This document shows, in pieces, positions 53,616 through 62,300 of a DNA stretch of 64,000 nt; position 1 is the first letter of the stretch; every line of letters starts with the position of its first letter. The position numbers and the translations under genes are program-made. This DNA is from an uncultured Schlesneria sp. (lineage in GTDB: Bacteria > Planctomycetota > Planctomycetia > Planctomycetales > Planctomycetaceae): assembly GCA_903904835.1 (NCBI GenBank), contig CAIVEI010000171.1, forward strand, positions 16,363 to 80,362, given 5' to 3'. The notes under the pieces are model-generated. The model searched no databases and had not been told where the DNA came from. It saw only the letters and a list, made by a program, of their open reading frames with translations.

Positions 53616-53855
53616 ATGACAATCGTTAATCCGCCGTTCGTTCTCGACTTTGCTGGTGCATATCTCGATCAGCGTCCCGACTACCCCGAAGAAGTGCTTG
53701 AAGAATGGCGAGCGGAAAAAGCCAAACAATTCGGTGATGGCTGGCCAATCGTTCGTTTGATCATGAGTACGTTTGCCGGGCTTGGAATTTATCTTGCCGA
53801 CGTAAAACCTGGCAACATTGAATTTGCACCTCCATGGGACGATCGACCGGCGTAA
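53616..53855 (+). CDS. Small hypothetical protein, possibly 5'-truncated
   Basis: A 79-residue protein can start at the ATG at 53616. It is acidic, with DYPEEVLEEWRAEKAKQFGDG and a C-terminal GIYLADVKPGNIEF that recalls the DxKPxN loop of kinases and phosphotransferases, although the protein is far too short to be a kinase. The same frame is open and protein-like upstream to about 53440 (GALVRLRFGTDEFAQRYRLP and FDDELLVVE), without a good start codon, so the gene may have lost its 5' end or begin at a non-standard codon. A strong terminator follows at 53965-54022. Confidence 0.5.
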   Translation: MTIVNPPFVLDFAGAYLDQRPDYPEEVLEEWRAEKAKQFGDGWPIVRLIMSTFAGLGIYLADVKPGNIEFAPPWDDRPA

Positions 53856-53866
53856 AAAAGGTTTCT

Positions 53867-53950
53867 TTGCGAACTTGACTGCCGGTAAGGTCGGTTCCCG
53901 ATGTTCCACGAGTTGCTCAACGCGAGTCGATTGGCGCTGAGCAGTGTCGA
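53867..53950 (+). repeat. Partial duplicate of the 5' end of the DnaA-like gene
   Basis: These 84 bp match 54315-54398 with ten mismatches at a constant offset of 448 bp. They include 34 bp of leader and the first 17 codons (MFHELLNASRLALSSVD here, MFDELLTASRSALRSVD in the intact gene). The frame then runs into unrelated sequence and a terminator, so this copy is a truncated relic. Confidence 0.85.
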
Positions 53951-53964
53951 CTTCACCAATGCAA

Positions 53965-54022
53965 ATCGCCCAGCGTTCCTGTCAGACGAGCTGACTGAAT
54001 CGCTGGGCGATGATGTTTTTTT
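53965..54022 (+). terminator. Nested-stem intrinsic terminator
   Basis: ATCGCCCAGCG (53965-53975) pairs perfectly with CGCTGGGCGAT (54001-54011), with an inner GTCAG/CTGAC stem, and seven T residues follow at 54016-54022. It reads on the plus strand and closes the truncated duplicate and the small gene at 53616. It overlaps the end of a PEP-CTERM fragment on the other strand by only about 20 bp distance. Confidence 0.85.
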
Positions 54023-54041
54023 GTCGCTTCAAGAAAATCGC

Positions 54042-54206
54042 TCAGGCGATCGCTTTGCGGTTCTTGCGCGCGGCGCCAATGGCGATCAAGCCCCCCATGA
54101 CGGCCAGGGCGATGGTTGAAGGCTCAGGAACGGTGGAAGCGTCCTGGATCAACGCGTTCGCCGGGCTCCAACGGCCAAGCGATCCGCCACCATCAAGAGT
54201 CGGCAT
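54042..54206 (-). pseudogene. Orphan PEP-CTERM sorting-signal fragment
   Basis: The last 30 codons (54131 to 54042) encode a textbook PEP-CTERM tail: VPEPST, the hydrophobic segment IALAVMGGLIAIGAA and a basic end (RKNRKAIA). Such tails direct exported proteins to the EpsH/exosortase system. Upstream in frame only about 25 residues (from an ATG at 54206) look protein-like, and there is no signal peptide or exported domain. It is probably the leftover 3' end of a gene whose body was lost in the rearrangement that duplicated the DnaA-like leader. Confidence 0.75.
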
Positions 54207-54314
54207 GGAACGCGTGATCAAGCTTGACACGACAACGTGCGTTTGACGCGGTATCATCATGCAACCGGAGGAATCGCTCCGGGTTGACATGGACGACTCT
54301 CTGCAAATGGACAC

Positions 54315-54398
54315 TTGCGAACTTGACTGCCTGTAAGGTCGGTTCTCGATGTTCGACGAGTTGCTCACCGCAAGCCGATCGGCACTTCGCAGTGTCGA
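54315..54398 (+). repeat. Source copy of the duplicated DnaA-like 5' end
   Basis: This is the functional counterpart of 53867-53950: it contains the leader and first 17 codons of the intact gene starting at 54349. About 88% identity with the upstream relic indicates a duplication that has since diverged. Confidence 0.85.
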
Positions 54399-55416
54399 TA
54401 CGTATCTGTCACTGGATGAAAATCAGTTCGCCCAGGCGGCGGTGACGCGGTTGCACGCATCACGCGGTCCGGCGACGAATTCGGGTTCGATCACACTGAT
54501 TCACGGTCCCGCAGGGATCGGAAAAACCCATCTGGCCCGCTGGACTCTTGCCGAACTGGCAAAAAAACACCCCTCTCTGAAATTTGCTTACGCCTCGGTC
54601 CAGGATCTCTGCGAACTGATGCAACTGGCCGACGAACGGCAGTCATTGGCGGAATTTCTCGAAAACTGTCAATCACTCGATCTGATTGTCTGTGAAGACA
54701 TCCACTGGTTGGAAACGTCTCCGTTTGCGCAGCCCTGGTTTGTGATGTTGATAGAAACGCTGGAAATGTGTTTGACCCAGGTTCTGATCACATCTCGAAA
54801 ACCCGTCGGCGAAATTCGTCCTTTAGACCAGCGACTGGTCAGTCGATGCCATGGTGGATTGTGTGTCCCGTTGCCGATACTCAGTTACCAAAGCAGGGTG
54901 AAGCTTGTCACGGGGTGGTTTCAAGAGCTTAAGCTGCCAATACTGAAACCTTTTGCCGCATCGGCGGAGTTCCTGGCCGAACGTCTGCCGATCCCACCTC
55001 GCGAATTGCGACAGGCATTGATCGATCTGGCCGACCTGCAATCACGTCAGAGAACGTTGATTGATGTCAATTACCTCGAACAGTGGCTGGCAAAATCCAA
55101 TCGAACCCCTCGGTTATCGTTTGACGCCATCGTCGTTCAAGTTGCTGATGAATTCGGGGTCGAGCCGAATGACATTCGATCGCGGTCACGTCAACAGGGA
55201 TTGGCGGTTCCCAGGCAGTGCGCGATGTGGCTCGCTCGCGAGTTGACCGGCAGACCACTCGAACAAATTGGCCAATACTTCGATCGATCACATACGACCG
55301 TCTCGCACAGCCTGACGAAGCTCAACGAGTTAATTCCCAGCGCACCTTCGTTACGGCAACAACTTCAGAGACTTCGTCAGCAACTCAAAGAATTACCGCT
55401 CGAAGACTGTGCATAA
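54349..55416 (+). CDS. DnaA-family AAA+ protein with DnaA domain IV
   Basis: The protein has 355 residues. The AAA+ domain has Walker A GPAGIGKT (53-60) and Walker B LIVCEDIHWL (112-121, Glu116-Asp117). The C-terminal part (about 275-325) is the DnaA DNA-binding domain: VPRQCAMWLARELT, then LEQIGQYFDRSHTTVSHSL, close to the DnaA signature that reads the DnaA box. The N-terminal domain I found in full-length DnaA (usually around 450 residues) is missing. It may be a DnaA paralogue or the initiator itself in this lineage. The leader and first codons are duplicated upstream. The region after it contains imperfect DnaA-box-like sequences and an AT-rich stretch. Confidence 0.82.
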   Translation: MFDELLTASRSALRSVDTYLSLDENQFAQAAVTRLHASRGPATNSGSITLIHGPAGIGKTHLARWTLAELAKKHPSLKFAYASVQDLCELMQLADERQSLAEFLENCQSLDLIVCEDIHWLETSPFAQPWFVMLIETLEMCLTQVLITSRKPVGEIRPLDQRLVSRCHGGLCVPLPILSYQSRVKLVTGWFQELKLPILKPFAASAEFLAERLPIPPRELRQALIDLADLQSRQRTLIDVNYLEQWLAKSNRTPRLSFDAIVVQVADEFGVEPNDIRSRSRQQGLAVPRQCAMWLARELTGRPLEQIGQYFDRSHTTVSHSLTKLNELIPSAPSLRQQLQRLRQQLKELPLEDCA

Positions 55417-55710
55417 CCTGTGAATGAAAGCGAACAAAACAGTCGAGTTATGAACAACTCGGGCCACGATCTTTGACCGTCTGATGATAACGCTGTCAGA
55501 ATTCGACGGTTTTGCACATGGTTGTCGTTATCCCGTCGTCCAGCCATCAACAGCTTCAAAATGTGGATTCGACGCCGCAACTTACTGTCTGATAGTAACT
55601 TGGAATTCAGGGCGAATCGACAATCCACAATTTTGAAGCCCCTCTAATAAGACTTCTACGAGAGATTATTTAATAAGGAAGAGAGGAGCCGAAAAGAGAT
55701 CTCGATGATC
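55417..55710. other. Intergenic region after the DnaA-like gene, possible DnaA-box cluster
   Basis: Between convergent genes lie 294 bp with sequences near the DnaA box TTATCCACA: TTATGAACA (about 55449), TGTGGATTC (about 55562) and AATCCACAA (about 55623), each with two mismatches on one strand or the other. An AT-rich run (ATTATTTAATAA) lies near 55665. No perfect box is present, so origin function is only a possibility. Confidence 0.3.
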
Positions 55711-57276
55711 TCAAACTCGTTCCAGGGCCCGGTCGATCCTTCGCAATGAACGTTCACGACCCAGGATGGCCAACGCATCAAACAGTCCCACACCAACCGA
55801 TTTTCCCGTCACGGCCACACGCAAAGCGTGAACGATCTGGCCGATCTTGATTCCACTCGTTTCGACAAAGTCATGGACCAGTTTATCGAGCGTCGCCGCA
55901 TCAAACGGAGTAACTGTCGTCAGTTGCTCGCGAACGGACTTCAGCAATCCAACCGCTTCTGACGCATCACGAAGCCGTTGCTGGAACGGCTTTTCATCGA
56001 AAGTCATTGCTTCGTCATCAACGAAGAATTCTTTGTAATCGAGAATATCACTGAAGACGCGTAAACGGTCGGCGATGGCGGAGATCACCTTACCGACGGT
56101 CTCTCGTGTTGAATCATCGACATCGCCGGAAACCAGTCTGGCTTGCGTCAGGAAGGGAAGACAGCCGGTGACCTTATCCGCAAGCGGAAGCTGGTTCATC
56201 CAGTGCTGCTGATAGCTTTGTAGCTTCTCAGGATCGAAGCCGGCAGGAGCTTTAACGATCCGTTCCAGCGTGAAATTCTGAATCACATCGTCGAGAGATA
56301 GAAATTCCGTCGTTCCATCGAGTGACCAGCCAAGCCGCGACAGGGCGTTCAGGATTCCTGAGGGCAGATATCCCAGCCGTTCGTAGTACTCAACCATCAC
56401 GGGATTAAGCGTTTTGGAATCGCCCAGTCCCAATTGCGGAAAGATCTCGTCAGCTCGATCAAACATCTTTTTAAGTTGCGGACTGTTTCGCAGCTTTTCG
56501 ACGTCACGTTTACTCAGTTTTTTTGTTGAGCCTGGTGCTGTGATGAAGGGAATATGAGCAAAGACAGGCAACGGATTTCCGAGGGCCATGTGAATCAAGG
56601 CTTGTACAGGTGTGTTCGCCAGATGTTCTTCGGCTCGGATCACATGTGTGATCTTCATCTGCGAGTCGTCAACAACAGTGGCAAAGTTATAAAGGAACGA
56701 ACCGTTGCTTCGCATGATGACCGGGTCAGGCATCAGTGAACAATCCCATTCGACGTGGCCACGTACGGCGTCGTCGATGGCAATCTTCTGTTCGCGTGGG
56801 ATCAGAAACCGGACGACAAACGGTTTGCCGCTCTCTTCGAGCTGTTTTCGTTCCGAGTCTGACAATTCCAGTGAACGACGAATGTTCACGTATGTTTTTT
56901 TCGCTGCTTCCGCCTGTTTACGATCGTCAGCGATCACTTCAGGAGCGTCAAAATCCTTGAACGCCTTCCCTTCTGCCAGAAGTTTATCGACGGCAGCCTG
57001 ATACAACGGAGTCCGCTGCGACTGGTAGTATGGTTCATACGGACCGCCGACTTTTGGTCCTTCATCCCAGTTGAGTCCCAGCCATTCAAACGCTCGAAAG
57101 ATCGGTCCCAAAGCCGCTTCGACGTTACGTTCCTGATCGGTATCGTCAATACGAAGGATAAAAACCCCGCCGGTATGACGAGCCCACAACCAGGCAAATA
57201 GTGCAGTCCGCATCCCTCCAATATGCATGTAACCGGTGGGACTGGGAGCAAATCGAGTTCGAACAGGCGTGGTCAT
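55711..57276 (-). CDS. gltX: Glutamyl-tRNA synthetase
   Basis: This 521-residue class I synthetase has [16 protein letters not shown] with the HIGH-type motif HIGG (18-21) and the KMSKS-type motif KLSKR (253-257). RIDDTDQER and the Glu-specific GluRS fold follow, with a C-terminal helical anticodon-binding domain. It charges tRNA-Glu (and possibly tRNA-Gln for transamidation) in the cytoplasm. The length and motif variants fit bacterial GltX rather than the short GluQ-type enzymes. The gene is convergent with the DnaA-like gene, and 422 bp of non-coding sequence separates it from the next plus-strand gene. The ATG lacks a strong ribosome binding site. Confidence 0.96.
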   Translation of the reverse strand: MTTPVRTRFAPSPTGYMHIGGMRTALFAWLWARHTGGVFILRIDDTDQERNVEAALGPIFRAFEWLGLNWDEGPKVGGPYEPYYQSQRTPLYQAAVDKLLAEGKAFKDFDAPEVIADDRKQAEAAKKTYVNIRRSLELSDSERKQLEESGKPFVVRFLIPREQKIAIDDAVRGHVEWDCSLMPDPVIMRSNGSFLYNFATVVDDSQMKITHVIRAEEHLANTPVQALIHMALGNPLPVFAHIPFITAPGSTKKLSKRDVEKLRNSPQLKKMFDRADEIFPQLGLGDSKTLNPVMVEYYERLGYLPSGILNALSRLGWSLDGTTEFLSLDDVIQNFTLERIVKAPAGFDPEKLQSYQQHWMNQLPLADKVTGCLPFLTQARLVSGDVDDSTRETVGKVISAIADRLRVFSDILDYKEFFVDDEAMTFDEKPFQQRLRDASEAVGLLKSVREQLTTVTPFDAATLDKLVHDFVETSGIKIGQIVHALRVAVTGKSVGVGLFDALAILGRERSLRRIDRALERV

Positions 57277-57698
57277 GGACGATGATTTTCAACGTGAGAG
57301 GGAACTTGGAACTTGAACGGTTTGTAACGCCATTGAGTGCAACCAGCACGGATCTTCGCTCGCCGCCCCTGTTTCTTCTATGGCAACTCAATTTGAAGTC
57401 ATGGGGAACCGAACGTTTGGGTAATGAAACAGGTCTTGTTGTGTTAATTGGTGTCGATAACTGCGGTAGTCTTCACGGTGCACGATCGAACCCGTCGATT
57501 CTCAAAAAGGGATGGATCTGCGATTTTGACATAAAACATTTAATTGTATTTGGTTACGTCATTTGAATGGATTCGGCAAGAGTTTTTAATTCTTCAATTT
57601 GCGGTCGAGATTCTAAGCTTGAGAGACCCTTTGTCGCGAGCATCGCAGCGAAAATTCGTCTCCACCGTTTTGCGGTCTGAGGTTACAATTAGCGTCCC
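57277..57698. promoter_or_regulatory. 422-bp divergent intergenic region
   Basis: It separates gltX from the barrel-protein gene, so it should hold both promoters. A TTGACA at 57526-57531 on the plus strand is a plausible -35 box, with TATTTG 15 bp further as a weak -10. No repeat, RNA or convincing gene is seen. Confidence 0.35.
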
Positions 57699-58880
57699 AT
57701 GCTGACTTCGTTCCTGATCGCCGTGTCGATTTGGGGAACCGATCCAAATATCGTGTTCGCGGATAACCGCGCATCATGGCCACAATCAGCAGTTTGGGTT
57801 GAGCCACAGTCGCCTCCTTCGGCACAACGTTTTTCCGCGGCTACCCCCGTTTCGACTGTTACCCCGGCATCGAACCGCGTCTTCAGTGAACCGTTCGTGG
57901 CACGTGCTCAAACGGTGAACGATGATCTTCAGGATCGTTTCTGCGATACGGGACTCGGTTGCGCGCTCGAAGACCCGAACGTCCAGCATTTGATTGCGGA
58001 AATCAACCCGTTCGTCCCTTTGAATTTTCCGGTTCTGAAGAACTATTTCGACCCCTACGGCTGGCAGATGCTGACCGGTTCGACGGGTCCTCAGGACTAC
58101 CGTCTGGGCTGGTCGACGTTTAACGAAATCTCGGTGCTGCCGGCGACTCAGGCGTTTGGAACGACCGGAAACATGAAGGTCGTGGAATGGAATTCCAACG
58201 CGAAGTACTCGGGACTGATTCGGCCGGGAGTGCTGTTCGACGGGACTTTCTGGTTTAATGCTCGTTGGTGGGACGGTCCGGGCGGGATCAACTTACCGGC
58301 TCAAGTCGATCAAATCTCTGCCGACCTGCTGCTGGGATTTTTTAATGACGGCCCGTGGAGTGCTCAATTAGCATTCCACCCGCAGCTCGTTGACACGTAT
58401 GAAGCCAAGATCGATAAGAACGCGTTCAATTTTGATGGTCGAGCGATCGCGACATATACCGCCTCGCCGAATTGGAAACTGGTGGGCGGGTTTGCCATCT
58501 GGGATCGGGTCAATACCCTGGTGATCCCCCATGTCGGTGCGATCTGGACCCCCAATAATCGCTGGGAAATTCGAGCGTTGTTTCCGACGTCTCGAATCAG
58601 TTACTTCATGGGGAACTGGCGTAACGCGGATTACTGGTTGTACAGCCAATATCAATATGGGGCCGAGGCTTATCAGGCGGTCCTTGCGGACCCGCGAGTA
58701 AGCGATCGAATCCAGATCACTGACCAGCGTTTAACTGCTGGTGTCCGGTGCGATTCTGGTCGCTACACATTCTTTACCGAAGCGGGCTACGTCTTCGACC
58801 GTAAAGCGATCTTTGCGGGATCGACACCCAACTTCAATTTGGGTGATTCGGCAATCATCACAGTCGGCGTGCGGTATTAG
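57699..58880 (+). CDS. Predicted outer-membrane beta-barrel protein
   Basis: The protein has 393 residues. It begins with a short leader (MLTSFLIAVSIWGTDPNIVFA) followed by a Ser/Thr/Pro-rich linker and a domain of alternating polar/aromatic strands (GTFWFNARWWDG, YTFFTEAGYVFDRK). It ends in LGDSAIITVGVRY, the aromatic C-terminus expected of an outer-membrane barrel recognised by BamA. This arrangement resembles the DUF6268 group of planctomycete barrel proteins, recalled from memory. Many conserved Trp and Asn-Pro motifs (ASPNWKLVGG, WTPNNRWEI) form the strand turns. It has no recognisable ligand-binding motif. The gene stands alone and is followed by a block of repeats. Confidence 0.72.
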   Translation: MLTSFLIAVSIWGTDPNIVFADNRASWPQSAVWVEPQSPPSAQRFSAATPVSTVTPASNRVFSEPFVARAQTVNDDLQDRFCDTGLGCALEDPNVQHLIAEINPFVPLNFPVLKNYFDPYGWQMLTGSTGPQDYRLGWSTFNEISVLPATQAFGTTGNMKVVEWNSNAKYSGLIRPGVLFDGTFWFNARWWDGPGGINLPAQVDQISADLLLGFFNDGPWSAQLAFHPQLVDTYEAKIDKNAFNFDGRAIATYTASPNWKLVGGFAIWDRVNTLVIPHVGAIWTPNNRWEIRALFPTSRISYFMGNWRNADYWLYSQYQYGAEAYQAVLADPRVSDRIQITDQRLTAGVRCDSGRYTFFTEAGYVFDRKAIFAGSTPNFNLGDSAIITVGVRY

Positions 58881-58933
58881 TCGGCCTGGGTTCAATTCAC
58901 AAAATCGACGCACGTCGTTCATTAACCCTCTTT

Positions 58934-59188
58934 CGTCGCAACGCGACAGCCCTATGTCAGCCCAGGCCAACGGCTGGGTTGTCGCCAAACACATGACCCT
59001 GAACCCCAAAGGGGTGACCCTGGTAGAGCGTGTCGAATGTTGGATGAATGACACGTTTGCGCGGATTTGGTTCGCCGGGCGATAGCGTTATTCGTAAAAT
59101 AGGGCCACCCCTTTGGGGTTTTGCTTTGTCGGTGTGGTCGAAACCAGGCCGTTGGCTGGGCTGACATAGGACCACCCCATTCGGGGTT
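58934..59188. repeat. Composite repeat block 1 (MSAQANG/CCCCAAAGGGG type)
   Basis: The block contains inverted copies of two units. One is 'ccctatgtcagcccaggcc...' (plus at about 58950, minus at about 59150-59174); the other is the stem CCCCAAAGGGG (plus at about 59011, minus at about 59107). It ends with a CCCCATTCGGGG variant. The same units, in a different order, form the block at 63611-63925. The first unit reads as MSAQANG in one frame, but the stems are the conserved part. Confidence 0.85.
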
Positions 59189-59392
59189 ACAGACGCATCA
59201 CAATCCCTCAATGATCGTTCGTCGATCTGGTTTCCTATTCCCATTTGATTCACATATGGAAAAATGCCGTATCCAGTTCCGCAATGTCGGACTTGCCGGA
59301 AATTGGCCAATTCCGGTAGAAATTGCCGGTCATTACTTCTCGACGGACGGAGTCCGCGCGAGTTTCGATCGCCTTTCACCGGCAGGGACGCC

Positions 59393-62300
59393 ATGTACGC
59401 AGGCAATTGGCTGACGTTGGATCATTTAAGACGCTCGTTTCGGATCTGCTCAACCGCATTATTCGGGCGTTTCGGATTAGGGATCTTCCTTGGGACGGTT
59501 GCCGTTTCGATGTGGCAGCAATTCACGCTGACCTTTGGCCTGGACCCTGTCCTGATGCTGGCCGTCGGCTTGGTTTTATCTGTTGCCCTCTGGTGCGGTG
59601 AGCGATGGCGTCCGGCACAAACGAATGATTCGCAATACTCGGGCCTGACTTACGTCGTCTGGTGCCTGTGTGCCTGGTCAATATTCAATCCATTCTGGAT
59701 CGATGCCTTGACCACACTGATGGGTTACATTCCCCAGGCGTGGTTAGAGAATTCCACCAGCAAACCGTTTGTGGTACTCGCGATTGCCGTCGCAGCCTGG
59801 TTGATTCCCGGCATGCTGTGGGGGGCTGTGATCACGCAGGGAGGGGTTGGGAGTCTTCGTGGTGGTGGCTTCCAGGCACTGCGAGATGCTGGCGCGCACG
59901 GGCTGAAGCCCATGCTACGGAGTGGAGCATCCCCATCAATCATGTCGGGGATCGCCTGCGGCCTGGTGTTGAATTCCGTTGTGTTCGCTCCGTGGTTGGG
60001 AGTTTTCGTTCCCGCGATTGCCGCGTCGGTTCTGGCGAGTGGCATCAGTGGGTGGGTGCTGAGAACTTCCCGCAACAGCGAAATAGCAGCTTCAAACTCG
60101 GCGACTGATAATCCTGGTCATGCTTCGGGAATGACGCCGATTCATGTCGGTATGGCGTTTCTTGTTGGAGCTTTGGCAGCATGTGAAATGCGGCTGGCCA
60201 ACCAGTTGATGCCACATGGTGCCTCGGTGATCTTCGCGCAAGCTGCGGGAATCATGGCAGGGATTGCGTGTGGACTGTGGTTGTTCGTCCGTTTGCGTGG
60301 GTCCTCCGATCGAGCGGCGTGGTGTGGATTGTCTGCCGCAGCACTTTCCAGCCTGATGCTTTGTGCCCATCCGTCTCTGGTTGATTTGTCTCTGATGATG
60401 AATTCAACTTTGACCAGCGTCACCTGGTTATTGATGGCCCGCGTACTGTTGTTAGTGGCCACTTCGTTTCCCTTCGGTCTGGTCCTGGCTGGACTGGCAC
60501 AATCAAACGCCAATCACGACTCAACCCGTAGCATGGGCTTCAGCCCGTGCGACGCAACATCGAGTACAGGCCAGAAGTCCACAGGACAAAAACTCTCAAC
60601 CGATACGGGAGGCGACGTTGCCTGGGGGATGCCGTTCCTCGGCGGACTGGCCTGCGGTGTTTACCTGCTGGGGGGGACGTTCGGCGTGATCCCGCTGATG
60701 GCGATATGTGGCGGACTGCTGATCGTGGCATCTGCGTATGTTCGCGTTTGTACCTCGGGTTGGGCCATGTCGTATCGAACCGCCTCCGCTGCGGCATGCT
60801 TGCTACTCGCGGCATTTTCGTTGCCGATGTGGCGATTTAACGATGATGCGTCACGGACAGCCAAAGTCCTGTTCTCAACCCCGGCGTTTGTCGCGTACCG
60901 GTCTGGCTGGGAGGTTGAACAACTGTCGGCTCTCGATGACATTCGCATGATTCATCGTCAGGAAGGTCCGTCGGGGTCTTTGACGCTATGGCGAGGGCGC
61001 GTCGCCGAACTTTATGTCCGCGAGGCGGGCGTTCCCCGCTCGGTCGTCACGAAAAATTCCGATATCGTCCCTCAATTCGCGCCGGAGGTCCTGCAAGCGG
61101 TCTATTCGATGGTCCTTTCCGAACGACCTGGCCGAATCTTGTTGCTCGGTCTTTCCGCCGGTGTCCCACTTTCGACCTGTCTCGAATTTCCCATTCGCGA
61201 GGCGGTCTGTGTTGAAGGAGATTCGAGTCTGATCGAACTCGTCAAAGGCCCGCTGGCTCGCGAGACAGGCATTGACCCGCTGATCGATGACCGAGTCACC
61301 TTGCGACGAGTCAGTCCGGAATTGGCGCTCATGACCAGAGAACCCGAACCGTTCGATGTCATCCTCAGCAGCCCGCCATCCTCGTCGTTGTCCGACGGAG
61401 CTGCTGCGTTCACTCAGGAATTTTATACTCGTGCTTCAAGCCGGTTGTCCGATCGAGGTCTATTTTGTCAGCGATTCGAATGCGTTGATTATGGTCCTGA
61501 ACCGTTGAGAATGGTTTTAAAGACGATGCGAAAAGCGTTTCGGCAAGTGATCGGCATTGAAACGACCGCTGGCGAATTCTTGTTGTTCGGTGCGAATGCC
61601 GAAGACGTCTTCATCCCTGGCGAACTGGCGACTCGACTGGAACTGCCGCATGTGCTCAGGATTCTTGCTCGCAGCGGCCTCGATTGGTCGACCCTGCTGA
61701 ATCAACCTGCGTATGACCATGAAGCTCTGGGCGAAGTCTGTGACGAATCTCGTAGCCCGGCAAATTCCATGTTTAATGGACTGTTAGCTTCGCAGACACC
61801 GCTGGAAGTCATGCGATGGGCGAATAAACAGCAGGAAGTCCAATCGGTACTGACGACGACCCGACTCACAAAAGCTCCGTTCTGGACTGAAGCCTTAAAC
61901 GGTCAACCGAATATGCTCGAAAACGAAATCCAGTTGTCCCGCCGATCGAGACTGGTCGAATGGCTGGGAGACAGTCGTGTCTCACAGGAATTATTGCGAC
62001 GACTGAACGAAGTGACGATTCAACAGAACCTGGTTCTGGAAAATCCCGACGCCCACTGGTGGGAATATCGCAACGCATTGCGGAAACAGCTTCAAGATCG
62101 ACCTCGAACCATCGTCCAGCAGGTCAAAGCCATCGACGAAAAACCGACGTTGCATCCCGAGGATCTTCGCCGACGTGATTACTTTGTCGCCTTGGGAAAC
62201 GCCGCCAGACGCAAGAAGCCAACCCGGGAACAGATCGCCGCTGTCGAAGAATATCTGCAACCCTATGATCCATTGCTCACTTATTTTGCAAGACAGGAAA

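Noticed and set aside
54042..54368. A complete 108-residue PEP-CTERM protein
   Set aside because: Only the last 30-55 residues look like protein; the earlier part overlaps the duplicated leader and has no signal peptide, so it is listed as a fragment.
57526..57554. Firm sigma-70 promoter for the barrel gene
   Set aside because: TTGACA is present, but the best -10 is poor and the spacing of 15 bp is short, so only a tentative mention was made.
58934..59188. CRISPR array or small protein genes in the repeat blocks
   Set aside because: Repeats are inverted, unevenly spaced and have no uniform spacers; the MSAQANG frames vary in length and stop within the repeats.
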